NCBI GenBank assembly: GCA_025057155.1
Contig: JANWYD010000009.1
Coordinates: 1-64,000 of the forward strand
Origin: Chloroflexaceae bacterium
GTDB lineage: Bacteria > Chloroflexota > Chloroflexia > Chloroflexales > Chloroflexaceae
Direction of reading: 5' to 3'
Length of the DNA stretch: 64,000 nucleotides
The notes under the pieces are model-generated. The model saw only the letters and a list, made by a program, of their open reading frames with translations. It was not told the origin of the DNA and searched no databases. Shown piece after piece: positions 44,141 through 53,439 of this stretch. Each line of letters starts with the position of its first letter. Position 1 is the stretch's first letter. The position numbers and the translations under genes are program-made.

Positions 44141-45070
44141 ATGCGACCCAAACTCAAGCTGCGCGCGCGGCGCGCACTGACCACCCTGACCCACTACGGG
44201 ATGATCACCCTGGGAGCACTGCTGGTCGCGCTGGCAGTTCGCATTTTTCTGGTGCCGAATGACGTGATTGTCGGCGGAGTGACGGGCGTGGCGCAACTGT
44301 CGAGCACCTACCTTGGCACGCCGGTCGGCGGGGTGGTGCTGGCCCTCAACGTACCGCTGATGATCCTCGGCTGGCGACGCCTGGGGGGCTTTGTCTTCGG
44401 CATGCGCACGGTCTATGCCCTGCTCGTCATGTCGGTGGCGATTGACGCCCTGGCCCCCTACGCCCGGCCCGTGACGAGCGACCCCCTGCTCTACAGTCTC
44501 TACGGCGGGCTGCTCGACGGCCTGGGGCTGGGATTGATCCTGCGGGCGCGCGGCACCGCCGGGGGCACCGACATCATTGCGCGGCTGGTCGAAGCGGGCA
44601 CAGGGGTGCAGCCTGGCCGCGTGCTGCTGGTATGTGACGTGGTGGTCTTCAGCGCGGGCCTGTTCGCCTATGGCCCCGAGAAGGTGCTCTACGCCCTGCT
44701 GGTGGCCTTCGTCAGCAGTCGCACAGTTGATTTCGTGCTCTCGGCGGGGCGCGGCGCGCGGCAGGCGCTGATCATCACCGACCGGCCCGAAGGCATCATG
44801 CGCGCCCTGCTCTACGATCTGGGACGAGGGGTGACCCGCCTGGAAGGCGTCGGAGGCTATACTGGCGCGACCCATGCCATTCTGCTCTGCATCATTAACC
44901 GCTCCGAGGTCAGCACGTTGCGGGCAGCGGTGGCGGCGGCCGATCCGCACGCCTTTGTGGTGATCAGCGAGGCGAGCGAAGTGATCGGCGAGGGCTTCCG
45001 CCCCCTGCGACCGGGGCAGCGTCCGCCTGCTCGCGCTCCGGTCGCGGAGCCAACAGAACGCCGAGGGTGA
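44141..45070 (+). CDS. YitT family membrane protein (DUF161/DUF2179)
   Basis: 309 residues. Five to six hydrophobic helices in the first ~200 residues with the YitT signature FLVPNDVIVGGVTGVAQL and the glycine-rich GLGLILRARGTAGGTDIIARLV, then a C-terminal soluble DUF2179 domain (~205-290; ALIITDRPEGIMRALL, GVTRLEGVGGYTG, VVISEASEVIGEGF). Members are predicted transporters or regulators of unknown substrate. AAAGGT precedes the start. No obvious operon partner: gyrB follows after 315 bases with its own promoter. Confidence 0.88.
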   Translation: MRPKLKLRARRALTTLTHYGMITLGALLVALAVRIFLVPNDVIVGGVTGVAQLSSTYLGTPVGGVVLALNVPLMILGWRRLGGFVFGMRTVYALLVMSVAIDALAPYARPVTSDPLLYSLYGGLLDGLGLGLILRARGTAGGTDIIARLVEAGTGVQPGRVLLVCDVVVFSAGLFAYGPEKVLYALLVAFVSSRTVDFVLSAGRGARQALIITDRPEGIMRALLYDLGRGVTRLEGVGGYTGATHAILLCIINRSEVSTLRAAVAAADPHAFVVISEASEVIGEGFRPLRPGQRPPARAPVAEPTERRG

Positions 45071-45177
45071 TGGCATTTTGGATTTGGGATTTGGGATTTG
45101 GGATTGCCGGTATGGCGTCTCAATGGGACCTGACGGTGATGCGTCTGCACTGTGTGCAACAGGAACCGGTATAACCG
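45071..45177 (+). repeat. Repeat family C, copy 3
   Basis: Tandem GGGATTT units, ATTGCCGGTATGGCGTC, GACGGTGATGC and GTGTGCAACAGGAACCGGTAT blocks, ending in CCGGT-ATA-ACCGG. It occupies the first third of the gap between yitT and gyrB; the remainder holds the gyrB promoter and leader. Confidence 0.65.
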
Positions 45178-45260
45178 GCGGATGTTTTCCCAGGAGAGAG
45201 CCGCCCGGCAGGTGGGACGGCCACGGCGCTGCCGGGACATGCGCTCATGCGTTCTGGGGA

Positions 45261-45292
45261 TTGTAACGGATGCCGCCCGCGTGTGGTATAAT
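45261..45292 (+). promoter_or_regulatory. gyrB promoter with extended -10
   Basis: TGGTATAAT (TATAAT at 45287-45292, preceded by an extended -10 TG) with TTGTAA at 45261-45266, a long 20-base spacer that the extended -10 would tolerate. It lies about 94 bases upstream of the gyrB start. Confidence 0.5.
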
Positions 45293-45385
45293 AATAAGGT
45301 TGTGAGGGGGCCAACTGAAGCATTCCAATGCCACGGAACGCCGATCGGTCCGGTAGGCGCGACGCCGTGGAAGAAAGCGCCAGCA

Positions 45386-47314
45386 ATGAACGACAAAAAC
45401 ACTACTGCTCCCCAACCCCAGAGCTACGACGCGAGCCAGATCACCGTCCTTGAGGGCCTTGATGCGGTGCGCAAGCGCCCAGGCATGTACATTGGCCCGA
45501 CCGACATCAACGGCCTGCATCATATGATCAAAGAAGTGGTGGATAACTCGGTTGACGAGGCCCTCGCCGGGTACGCTAACCGCATTGAGATTACGATTTT
45601 TGAGGACGGCTCGGTACGGGTTACGGACAACGGACGTGGCATCCCGGTGGACATCCACCCGAAGTACGGGGTGTCGGCGCTGCAACTGGCCGCCACCGAG
45701 CTACACGCGGGGGGCAAGTTCGGCGACGGGGGCTACAAAGTCTCCTCGGGGCTGCACGGCGTGGGTCTCTCGGTGGTGAATGCCCTCTCGGAGTGGATGC
45801 GCGCCGAGGTGCGCCGGCACGGGCAACTCTGGGTGCAGGAGTATCGCGCGGGCAAGCCGATCGCCGAGGTGCGCGCCGTAGGCCCCGCCGAGGGCACCGG
45901 CACGACCATTCACTTCAAGCCCGATGTGACGATCTTCAAAGATGGCATTGACTACAACTTCAAGGTCCTGGCCCAGCGCTTCCGCGAGATGGCCTACCTC
46001 ACCAAGGGCCTGCATTTCAAGTTCGAAGATCGGCGCGACGGCCAGGAGGTGAACTTCTACTTCGAGGGCGGCATCGTCTCTTACGTGCGCCACCTGAACA
46101 AGGACAAGACGCCGCTGCACAAGCAGCCCTTCTATGCCGAGCGCACGGTGAACGATGTGGCCGTCGAGGTGGCGATGCAGTACACCGACACCTACGACAC
46201 CGACTCGATCTACGCCTTCGCGAATAATATCAACAACACCGACGGCGGCACGCACCTCTCGGGCTTCCGCACCGCCCTGACGCGCATCATCAATAACTAC
46301 GCCCGCGCCAAGAACCTGCTTAAGGAGAACGAGGCCAATCTCACCGGCGACGATGTGCGCGAGGGCCTGACGGCGGTGATCAGCGTGAAGCTGAAGGACC
46401 CTCTGTTCAGTTCGCAGACCAAGGAGAAACTGGTCAGCCCGGAGGCCGCCGGGGCGGTCGCCACCGTGCTGAACGACGCCTTTGCCGCCTGGCTCGACGA
46501 GAACCCGAGTGAGGCGCGGCGCATCATCGAGAAGACCCTGGCCGCCGCCCGCACGCGCCTGGCGGTGCAGAAAGTGAAGGAGACGGCGCGCAAGAGCGCG
46601 ATGGAGGGCTTCTCGCTCCCCGGCAAGCTGGCCGATTGTTCGGATACCAACCCGGCGCGCTGTGAACTGTACATTGTCGAGGGCGACTCGGCCGGCGGCA
46701 CCGCCAAGCAGGGCCGCGACCGGCGCTTTCAGGCTGTGCTGCCTCTGCGGGGCAAGATCCTCAATGTCGAGAAGAGCCGCCTCGACCGCATGCTCTCCAA
46801 TGCCGAGGTGAAGGCGCTGATCACCGCCATCGGCACGGCCATCGGCGAGCAGTTCAGCCCCGATAAACTGCGCTACCACCGCATTCTGCTCATGACCGAC
46901 GCCGATGTTGACGGGAGCCACATTCGCACGTTGCTGCTGACCTTCTTCTTCCGCCATATGCGCCCGTTGATCACCAACGGCCACCTGTACATCGCCCAGC
47001 CGCCCCTCTACCGCATCAAGCACGGCAAGGAGCATCGCTACGTCTACTCCGATGCTGAGCGCGATGCTTACATCGCCAGTCTCCCGCCAGGGACGAAGGT
47101 CGAGATCCAGCGCTACAAGGGGCTTGGCGAGATGAACGCCGAACAGCTCTGGGAGACGACGATGAACCCCGCTAACCGTGTCATCCTCCAGGTCACTCTG
47201 GAAGACGCCCAGCGCGCCGATGAGACGTTCACCATGCTGATGGGCGATCTGGTGCCGCCCCGGCGCCGCTTCATCCAGACCCACGCGGCCGAGGTGAGCG
47301 AGCTGGATATTTAG
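45386..47314 (+). CDS. gyrB: DNA gyrase subunit B
   Basis: GyrB supplies the ATPase and part of the cleavage centre of the type II topoisomerase that introduces negative supercoils. 642 residues, the usual size without the proteobacterial insertion. GHKL ATPase motifs: VVDNSVDEALAGYA, TDNGRGIPVDIHPK, SSGLHGVGLSVVNALS; transducer Lys region SSQTKEKLVSPE; TOPRIM motifs YIVEGDSAGG and LMTDADVDGSHIRTL; C-terminal YKGLGEMNAEQLWETTM. The ATG at 45386 is chosen; an upstream extension in frame runs through the leader and promoter. ParE is a theoretical alternative, but the QTKEKL and domain lengths favour GyrB. Confidence 0.94.
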   Translation: MNDKNTTAPQPQSYDASQITVLEGLDAVRKRPGMYIGPTDINGLHHMIKEVVDNSVDEALAGYANRIEITIFEDGSVRVTDNGRGIPVDIHPKYGVSALQLAATELHAGGKFGDGGYKVSSGLHGVGLSVVNALSEWMRAEVRRHGQLWVQEYRAGKPIAEVRAVGPAEGTGTTIHFKPDVTIFKDGIDYNFKVLAQRFREMAYLTKGLHFKFEDRRDGQEVNFYFEGGIVSYVRHLNKDKTPLHKQPFYAERTVNDVAVEVAMQYTDTYDTDSIYAFANNINNTDGGTHLSGFRTALTRIINNYARAKNLLKENEANLTGDDVREGLTAVISVKLKDPLFSSQTKEKLVSPEAAGAVATVLNDAFAAWLDENPSEARRIIEKTLAAARTRLAVQKVKETARKSAMEGFSLPGKLADCSDTNPARCELYIVEGDSAGGTAKQGRDRRFQAVLPLRGKILNVEKSRLDRMLSNAEVKALITAIGTAIGEQFSPDKLRYHRILLMTDADVDGSHIRTLLLTFFFRHMRPLITNGHLYIAQPPLYRIKHGKEHRYVYSDAERDAYIASLPPGTKVEIQRYKGLGEMNAEQLWETTMNPANRVILQVTLEDAQRADETFTMLMGDLVPPRRRFIQTHAAEVSELDI

Positions 47315-47533
47315 CGCCAATGCGTCAACCACTTACCCCTGCACGAGCTTATTCATGTCAACCGCTGGGGATAACGGTTGGGTGATGGCCCGCTGAAAAC
47401 GTTCCTGCAGACTCCTGAACGGCATACGTCCGGGGACGAAGGGAGATGATCGGCAAGGGGCCGTGCGACGTGGAGATCGGATCAGCGCGGTTCCGCGCCG
47501 TACAGGTTCTAGCAGGACTGTTGAGGAGAGCAA

Positions 47534-48535
47534 ATGGCCCGTGTAGGGATTTACGGAGCGACGGGGTATACCGGATTTGAGCTGATCAAGCTCCTGGCGC
47601 GGCGCCCTGAGGTGGAGATCGCCTTCGCAACGGCGCGCTCGGCGGCGGGGCAGCGACTCGGCGACGTGTTTCCGTCCTTCATTGATCTGCCGCTGGTGAA
47701 TGCTGAGGAAGCCGAACTGGACGGTGTGGACCTGGTCTTCACCTGCCTGCCCCACGGCGCGCCGGAGTTGATTCCCCTGGTGCGGCAGGCGCTCGAGCAG
47801 GGCGTGAAGGTGATAGACCTCTCCGACACCTTTCGCCTGCGTGACCCGGAGGACTACCGGCGGCGACGCGGCCACGAGCACCCCGCGCCTGACCTGCTCG
47901 CCAGAGCGGTCTACGGGCTGCCCGAGTTGCACCGCGAGCGCATCCGTGCCGCGCGTCTGGTCGCCAACACCGGCTGCTACCCCCTGACGGCCATTCTACC
48001 CCTGTGGCCCCTGGCGCGCGCCGGGTTGATCGCCGACCCGACGGTGATCGTAGACAGCAAATCGGGCGTGTCGGGGGCCGGGCGCTCCCTCTCTCTCCGC
48101 ACCCACTTCGGCGAGACCCACGAGACTTTCAGCGCCTACAATGTGGGCCGGGTCCACCGCCACCTCGGCGAGATGGAGCAGGAGACTGGACTGCACATTA
48201 TCTTCGCGCCGCACCTGCTGCCGGTCTATCGCGGCATCCTCTCCACGATCTACGTCACCCTGCGCCCCCACACCAGCCTGGCGGAGGCGCGGGCGGCCTA
48301 CGCTGTCTTCGCCGATGAGCCGTTCATCAAACTGCTGCCCGAGGGTCGCCTGCCCGAACTGCGCCACGTGCAGCAGACGATGTACCTGGCGATTGGCCTC
48401 CAGCCAGTGGAAGCGGAGACAGGCCGCTACATCATCGTGTCTGCGGTGGACAATCTGCTGAAAGGGGCCTCGGGACAGGCGGTGCAGAACATGAACCTGA
48501 TGCTGGGCTTCCCGGAGACGATGGGGCTGAGCTGA
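47534..48535 (+). CDS. argC: N-acetyl-gamma-glutamyl-phosphate reductase
   Basis: Reduces N-acetylglutamyl-5-phosphate to the semialdehyde with NADPH, the third step of arginine synthesis. 333 residues. Rossmann motif VGIYGATGYTGFEL at the N-terminus, catalytic Cys 148 in ANTGCYPL, the substrate-binding loop SKSGVSGAGR, and His-containing PHLLPVYRGILST. GAGGAGAG precedes the ATG. No other arg genes are adjacent. The 219 bases after gyrB hold short hairpins (for example GCGCGG-TT-CCGCGC near 47490) but no clear riboswitch. Confidence 0.95.
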   Translation: MARVGIYGATGYTGFELIKLLARRPEVEIAFATARSAAGQRLGDVFPSFIDLPLVNAEEAELDGVDLVFTCLPHGAPELIPLVRQALEQGVKVIDLSDTFRLRDPEDYRRRRGHEHPAPDLLARAVYGLPELHRERIRAARLVANTGCYPLTAILPLWPLARAGLIADPTVIVDSKSGVSGAGRSLSLRTHFGETHETFSAYNVGRVHRHLGEMEQETGLHIIFAPHLLPVYRGILSTIYVTLRPHTSLAEARAAYAVFADEPFIKLLPEGRLPELRHVQQTMYLAIGLQPVEAETGRYIIVSAVDNLLKGASGQAVQNMNLMLGFPETMGLS

Positions 48536-48863
48536 AGAACGGGGGCGGCGCAGGGCAAGCTGTTTGCCCTCACTATCCTTGCGCTTTTAACCACCATTAC
48601 GCAGCAAGCTGCCGGACGATAACGGCGAAGGTTTCCTGATGTTGAAACTGCTGGCGCAACCAATTGAGCAGATCGACCCGGTGGGCTCGCTCGATGGCGC
48701 GCTGTGCGTCGCCAATCGTGACGTGCTGCCCAGTGGTACCGGCAAGTTGGCATCCGCATCGCGCTTCTGCGGTTGACAGTTGCGTGGCGCATCCTGTTGT
48801 ACCGGATGCAGCGCGATGCGGCAAATCAGCCGAACGTCTGAGCGGAATGGTTAAAGGGCAGTG
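48536..48863. other. Intergenic region after argC
   Basis: 328 bases. A weak terminator-like stem AGGGCAA / TTGCCCT (48552-48558, 48564-48570) follows argC. On the minus strand a 75-codon open frame (48824-48597) reads THVTIGDAQRAIERAHRVDL-like text and might be a gene fragment, but it has no ribosome-binding site and I do not recognise it. The gap ends in AAAGGG before the regulator start. Confidence 0.35.
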
Positions 48864-51800
48864 ATGGTATTACCTGTTTCCGAGCCAGCCGCTGCCGGGA
48901 AGCTGCCCCTGGCCCTCACCCCGCTCCTGGGCAGACGTCGCGAGGCGCGGGCGGTGCAGGCCCGGCTAAGCGAGGCCCGGCTCGTAACCCTTACTGGCGC
49001 GGGAGGCAGTGGCAAAACCCGCCTGGCGTTGCACGTGGCCGGGTCGCTGGCCCCGCGCTTCACGGCCGGCGCCTGGTGGTGCGACCTTGGCCCCATTTCC
49101 GACCCGGCCTTCGTCCCTCAGGCCGTAGCTTCGGCCCTGGGCCTTGCGGATGTTGTCCGCTCGCCGCTGGCGGCGCTAATGGCGACCATCGGCCCGACGC
49201 CACGGCTGCTGGTGCTGGACGCCTGCGAGCATCTGACCGTGGCCGTGGCCGCCCTGGCTGATGCCCTGCTGCGCGGCTGCCCCGGCCTGCGCGTCCTGGC
49301 CACCAGCCTGCAACCCCTGGGCGTGCCTGGCGAGCAGGTCTGGCCAGTGCCGCCGTTGCCCCTGCCGCCGACCAACCTGCCTCCCGCCCGCCTGGCCGAA
49401 CACCCTGCCGTCGCCCTGTTCGTCGCCCGCGCAATGGCCGCAGTGCCCGACTTTCGTCTCACCGTCGAGAATGCCCCCCTGATTGCGGCCATCTGCCGGC
49501 GGCTGGAGGGCCTGCCCCTGGCCATCGAACTGGCCGCGGCCTGGTCCGCGATCCTCGGCCTCGAGCAGATCGAGCGCCGCCTGACCGAGGGTCTGACCAT
49601 GCCGGAACGGGGGCCAGCGGCGGGCGCGACTGCGCGAGCGCGCACCCTGACGGCGACCTTGGCCCGGGGCTATAACCTGCTGACCACCGACGAACAGCGC
49701 CTCTTCCGCTGCCTGTCGGTCTTCCCCGGCGACTTTACGCTGGCGATGGCGGCCGCTGTGGCCGGCGAGGACGAGGAGACGGCGCTGGCGCCCCTGGCAG
49801 GGCTGGCCCACAAGTCTATGGTCATCGTCGCCGACCTGCCCGCCCGTGGCCCGGCCCGCTATCGCCTGCTGGAGCCGGTGCGCATCTACGCTCGCGAGCT
49901 TCTGGAGGAAGCCGGGGAGGGGCCGATCGCCCGCGACCGGCACCTGGACTGGGCCACGCGCCTGGCCGAGGAGGCGGCGGGCGCCCCGCTGGGGCCGATC
50001 TCCGGCGAGGCCATGGTCCGGCTGAAGGCGGAATACGATGGCCTGCGCGCCGCAATGCGCTGGGCCGTCACGACGCGGCAGGTTGAGGCGGGCCTGCGCC
50101 TGGTGGTGGCGCTCTTCCGCTTCTGGTTCAACCGCGGGCCGCTCGCCGAGGGACGCGGCTGGGCCGACGAATTGCTCACCCTCCCCGAGGCCGATGCCGT
50201 ACCACCGATCCTCCGCGCCCGCGCGACCTTCGTTTCCGGCCGGCTGGCCTGCCGCCAGGGGGACGACCGCGTCGCCCTCGCCCGCGGGGCCGAGAGCCTG
50301 CGCCTGGCGCAAGAGGCGGGCGACCGCGCGACCGAGGCCCGCGCCCTCGACTTGCTGGGCCTCGTCAACCACGACCTGAACGACTTCGACGGGGCCATCG
50401 CCCATCATCGGGCCGCCCTGGGCCTGCGCCGCGAACTGGGCGATGACTACGCCGTGGCCGTCTCGCTGAACAACCTGGGTCTGGTCCACTTTGACCGCGG
50501 CGACTATGACGAGGCTGCGGCGAGCTTCGCCGCCGGCCTCGAAGTCGCGGCCCGCGCCGGGGTGGACCTGCTGCCCGCCCTGCAAAACCTGGCCGAGATC
50601 GCCCTGGCCCGCGGCGACAGTGAGGCGGCAGGCGCACACACCCGGCGCCTCCTGGCCCTGGCCGAAGCCGCCGGCGACCAGCATTCCCTTGCCACTGCGA
50701 CGGGCGTCCTGACCTCGATCGCCCGTCTGAACGGCAATCTGACCGAAGCCGCACGCCTGGGTGAACGGGCGCTGGCCCTCTGCCGCCACCTCGACGGGCC
50801 GACCTGGGAGGGAGACGCGCTGCGCGAACTGGGCGACCTGGCAGCCACGCAGGGAGACCTCTTGGCCAGCCAGGCACGCTACAACGAAGGGCTGGCCGCC
50901 TACGCTCGCGCCGGCTCGACCCGCGGGCGCGGGGTCCTGCTGGCCCGGCTGGCGCTGCTGGCAGCCCGGCAGGGAAATACCGCAGGGGCCCTCGCCCAGG
51001 CCCGCGAAGCGGTGACGCTGCTGGCGCCGACCGGGCACCGCCACCCGCTGATCGAGGCGGTGGAGGCGGTCGCCGTCGCCCTGGCCGCGACCGATCCCGA
51101 CACAGCCGCCAGGCTGCTGACCGCAGCCTCGGCCGAGCGCGAGCATCTGCGCGTTCCCCGGCTACCGCCCTGGCGCGACCTGATACAGCAGACGGTCGAG
51201 AGGCTCGCCGCCGCGGTCGAATTGCCCATATCCCTGGAAGCAGCCGCGCGCCTGGCCGTTGGCGAGCGACCGTCCCCGGCGGTAGCAGTGACTATGCAGC
51301 CGCCAACACCGGAGCTGCGCGCCCGCGCGCTGGGGCCGGTCCAGGTGACGGTCGGCGGTCAGCCCGTGCCCGCGTCGGCCTGGAACTACCGTAAGGCGTG
51401 TGAGCTGTTTTTCTATCTGCTGGACCGGCCCGCGGCGACCAGGACGACCATTGGTCTGGACCTGTGGCCCGACGCCTCGCCAGCGCAACTGCGCAACTAC
51501 CTGCACCGCAGCCTGCACTTCATCCGCCGGGCCCTGGGCGACGCCGAGCGCATCCGCTTCGCCGCCGGCGCCTACGCGGTTAACCGGGAGCTGCCCCTGT
51601 GGTACGACGTGGCCGCGCTGGAGGCCACCTTGCGACAGGCGGCGGCGATGGGCCCGGCCGATGCGCTGTCCCCCGGGCAGCGCGCCGTGGCCATCGCCCT
51701 GCTGGAGGAAGCCGTGGGGCTGTGGCGCGGGGAGTTCCTGGCCGACCTCGACCCCGGCGAATGGGCGATCCTGCGTAGGGAGGAGCTGCGCATGACCTAC

Positions 51801-52073
51801 CTGCAGGCGCTGCTCGACCTGGGCCGGCTCCACCTGCTGGACGGCCAGTACGAACGCGCCGCTGCCATCTATCGCCGATGCCTGGCCGAGGACCCCTATC
51901 TCGAACTGGCGCAGCGGGAGCTGATGCGTTGTCTGGCGCGACAGGGGGAACGCGGCCAGGCCCTGCGCCGGTACCGCGAGCTGACCGACCTGCTGGCCGC
52001 CGATCTCAAGGCCACCCCCTCGCCGGAGACGACGCTGCTGTACGAGCGGATACGGCGAGGCGACGATGTGTGA
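48864..52073 (+). CDS. STAND NTPase / TPR / BTAD transcription regulator
   Basis: 1069 residues. The N-terminal NTPase domain of the AfsR/LuxR-associated STAND type has an intact Walker A GAGGSGKT (45-52) and Walker B LLVLDACEHL (Asp 119), with RLEGLPLAIELAAAW further on. Residues ~390-780 are TPR-like repeats (for example DFDGAIAHHRAALGLRRELGD). Residues ~817-910 are an OmpR-type winged helix (LGPVQVTVGGQPVP, LDLWPDASPAQLRNYLHRSLHFIRRALG) and ~910-1069 the BTAD helical domain. Unlike the regulator at 21561, its nucleotide-binding site is complete. The DNA-binding domain is at the C-terminus, the reverse of AfsR. It precedes a lipoprotein and a secreted peptidase-like gene that may be targets. 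Confidence 0.85.
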   Translation: MVLPVSEPAAAGKLPLALTPLLGRRREARAVQARLSEARLVTLTGAGGSGKTRLALHVAGSLAPRFTAGAWWCDLGPISDPAFVPQAVASALGLADVVRSPLAALMATIGPTPRLLVLDACEHLTVAVAALADALLRGCPGLRVLATSLQPLGVPGEQVWPVPPLPLPPTNLPPARLAEHPAVALFVARAMAAVPDFRLTVENAPLIAAICRRLEGLPLAIELAAAWSAILGLEQIERRLTEGLTMPERGPAAGATARARTLTATLARGYNLLTTDEQRLFRCLSVFPGDFTLAMAAAVAGEDEETALAPLAGLAHKSMVIVADLPARGPARYRLLEPVRIYARELLEEAGEGPIARDRHLDWATRLAEEAAGAPLGPISGEAMVRLKAEYDGLRAAMRWAVTTRQVEAGLRLVVALFRFWFNRGPLAEGRGWADELLTLPEADAVPPILRARATFVSGRLACRQGDDRVALARGAESLRLAQEAGDRATEARALDLLGLVNHDLNDFDGAIAHHRAALGLRRELGDDYAVAVSLNNLGLVHFDRGDYDEAAASFAAGLEVAARAGVDLLPALQNLAEIALARGDSEAAGAHTRRLLALAEAAGDQHSLATATGVLTSIARLNGNLTEAARLGERALALCRHLDGPTWEGDALRELGDLAATQGDLLASQARYNEGLAAYARAGSTRGRGVLLARLALLAARQGNTAGALAQAREAVTLLAPTGHRHPLIEAVEAVAVALAATDPDTAARLLTAASAEREHLRVPRLPPWRDLIQQTVERLAAAVELPISLEAAARLAVGERPSPAVAVTMQPPTPELRARALGPVQVTVGGQPVPASAWNYRKACELFFYLLDRPAATRTTIGLDLWPDASPAQLRNYLHRSLHFIRRALGDAERIRFAAGAYAVNRELPLWYDVAALEATLRQAAAMGPADALSPGQRAVAIALLEEAVGLWRGEFLADLDPGEWAILRREELRMTYLQALLDLGRLHLLDGQYERAAAIYRRCLAEDPYLELAQRELMRCLARQGERGQALRRYRELTDLLAADLKATPSPETTLLYERIRRGDDV

Positions 52074-52088
52074 TCTTGCAAGGTGTTT

Positions 52089-52269
52089 TTAGCTCTCCTT
52101 TGTCACTTTGCCCCTGGCGGCGATTGGGAGGTCGCAGGCCCTCGAAGATCTACCCTTCCTGGCGCGGCGCGGCAAAGCCGCGCCCCACCAGGAAGGGGAA
52201 AGCTCGAAGGGTATGGTCCCTCCGAACCTCCTCGTAGCGGAAGCTGCGGATATGACAAAGGAGAGCTAA
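52089..52269. repeat. 181-bp element with perfect 17-bp terminal inverted repeats
   Basis: TTAGCTCTCCTTTGTCA at 52089-52105 faces its exact complement at 52253-52269. The interior contains a second imperfect stem (CCTTCCTGG...GGCGCGGC-AAA-GCCGCGCC...CCAGGAAGG), so the whole element can fold into a large hairpin. No open frame of interest. Probably a miniature mobile element; only one copy is in the window. Confidence 0.7.
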
Positions 52270-52436
52270 TAAGGCGGCAGGCAGGGTGTCCGCTCCCACA
52301 AGGCGAAAATACCCGCAAATTCGCAGGACGGATATCGTTAGTAGTCTGTGCACTACTCCCGGTGTTTGTCACCCCGAGCGCAGCGAGGGGTAGCCTGAGG
52401 CGAAACGGACATTCACCGGAAGCCGCACAACCAGCT

Positions 52437-52471
52437 CAGGGACGCCAACGTTCGGAACGTTGGCGTCCCTG
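52437..52471. terminator. Strong hairpin before small gene
   Basis: Perfect 16-bp stem CAGGGACGCCAACGTT / AACGTTGGCGTCCCTG with a CGG loop, followed by TATCTTTTGG. It is the best terminator-like structure after the large regulator, about 365 bases from its stop; the rest of the 52074-52531 gap holds the 181-bp element and nothing else recognised. Confidence 0.6.
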
Positions 52472-52531
52472 TATCTTTTGGCCGCTTCCTCTGTAAGCAC
52501 TTCTGTAAGCGCACTGGCATAGCCTGGCAGC

Positions 52532-52753
52532 ATGACGTCACCACCCTATCGTCCTCTGCAACAGGAAACCTTCATCGTGCGCCTGTGGCGCGAGGCGGGC
52601 AGCATGGTCTGGCGCGGGGAGATCATCCACCTGCCCGACCGCGCGGCCCGCCGCTTCACCTCCCTGGAGCATGCCGTGGCCTTTATTGCTGCCTACGCGC
52701 CGGGCATCTCCGCCGAGGCCCCGCCAGCGGACGACGATGCGCCGTTCCAGTAA
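52532..52753 (+). CDS. Small conserved-looking hypothetical protein
   Basis: 73 residues. Reads like a compact alpha/beta domain: ETFIVRLWREAGSMVWRGEIIHLPDRAARRF then TSLEHAVAFIAAYA, with an acidic tail. Similar short proteins with the pattern F.VRLWRE......WRG.I.H......F.....A..FI are common next to regulators in Chloroflexota, to my recollection; function is unknown. The ribosome-binding site is weak. It lies 60 bases upstream of the lipoprotein gene. Confidence 0.6.
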   Translation: MTSPPYRPLQQETFIVRLWREAGSMVWRGEIIHLPDRAARRFTSLEHAVAFIAAYAPGISAEAPPADDDAPFQ

Positions 52754-52813
52754 CAGCCGCCAGTGACGGAACGCTGGCATCCGTCGCTGGCGTAGAGTGG
52801 CCAGGAGGCGAAC

Positions 52814-53434
52814 GTGAGACACGAATTCGACATGCCCGTGGTTTTGCTCACGGTTCTTGCGGCCCTCGTCCTCGCCGCCTGCGGGGGCGGTCAACCCATC
52901 TCACAGGGCGCGCCGACACCCGCGGCCATCCCGCCATCGCCCGCGGCCACAACCCCGGCTGAGCCAGCGACCACGCAACCCGCCGCCGCGTCGGCCCCGT
53001 TGACCATCCCCTGCGCCGAGCTGGCGCCTGCCGACGAGCTCCAGCGGCTGATCGGCACGCAGCCAGACAACCTGATGGATACCGTCTTGCCGGGCTGGAC
53101 CGCCTGCACGTGGTTCTACACCCCGCCCGGCGCCGCCCAGCAGGCCGAGTTCACGGTGCAGGCCTACACCGGTGAGGAGACCCTCGTCAAATGGCGCCTG
53201 GACACCGATCCCGCCAACAGACTGCCAGGGGTTGTCGTGAACAGCCTGGCGGACTATGTGCAGGAGGGCTACACCTGGGTCATCCCCGAGAGCCAGTTGC
53301 GCGCCGTGCAGGCGCTGCAAGATGGTCGCTACGTTTTCTTGCGCTTCCCCTCCAGCAACCTGGCGTTGAGCAGCGAGGCGCAGATTGCCGACTGCCTGGC
53401 CGTGCTGTTCCGACGTCTGCAAGAGAAGGAGTGA
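52814..53434 (+). CDS. Secreted lipoprotein of unknown function
   Basis: 206 residues from a GTG start with AGGAGGC just upstream. The signal peptide ends in LAAC (Cys 23), giving a lipid-anchored protein, followed by a Pro/Ala/Thr-rich tether (~27-65). The globular part (~66-200) is mixed alpha/beta with several Cys (IPCAEL, WTACTWF, IADCLAV) that could form disulfides outside the membrane. No enzyme motif was recognised; the fold may resemble DUF3558-type lipoproteins. The secreted peptidase-like gene starts 6 bases after its stop, so they are cotranscribed. Confidence 0.75.
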   Translation: MRHEFDMPVVLLTVLAALVLAACGGGQPISQGAPTPAAIPPSPAATTPAEPATTQPAAASAPLTIPCAELAPADELQRLIGTQPDNLMDTVLPGWTACTWFYTPPGAAQQAEFTVQAYTGEETLVKWRLDTDPANRLPGVVVNSLADYVQEGYTWVIPESQLRAVQALQDGRYVFLRFPSSNLALSSEAQIADCLAVLFRRLQEKE

Positions 53435-53439
53435 GACAG

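Noticed and set aside
45152-45385. N-terminal extension of gyrB
   Set aside because: The extra residues translate the promoter and leader; the normal GyrB N-terminus begins at 45386.
47420-47533. Possible T-box-like leader before argC (GGTTCCGCGCC near the end, GGGACGAAGGGAGATGAT upstream)
   Set aside because: The conserved GGTGGNACCGCG antiterminator core is not present, and argC is not a usual T-box target; the match is too weak.
48597-48824. 75-codon minus-strand open frame after argC
   Set aside because: No ribosome-binding site and no family resemblance; kept only as a note in the intergenic entry.
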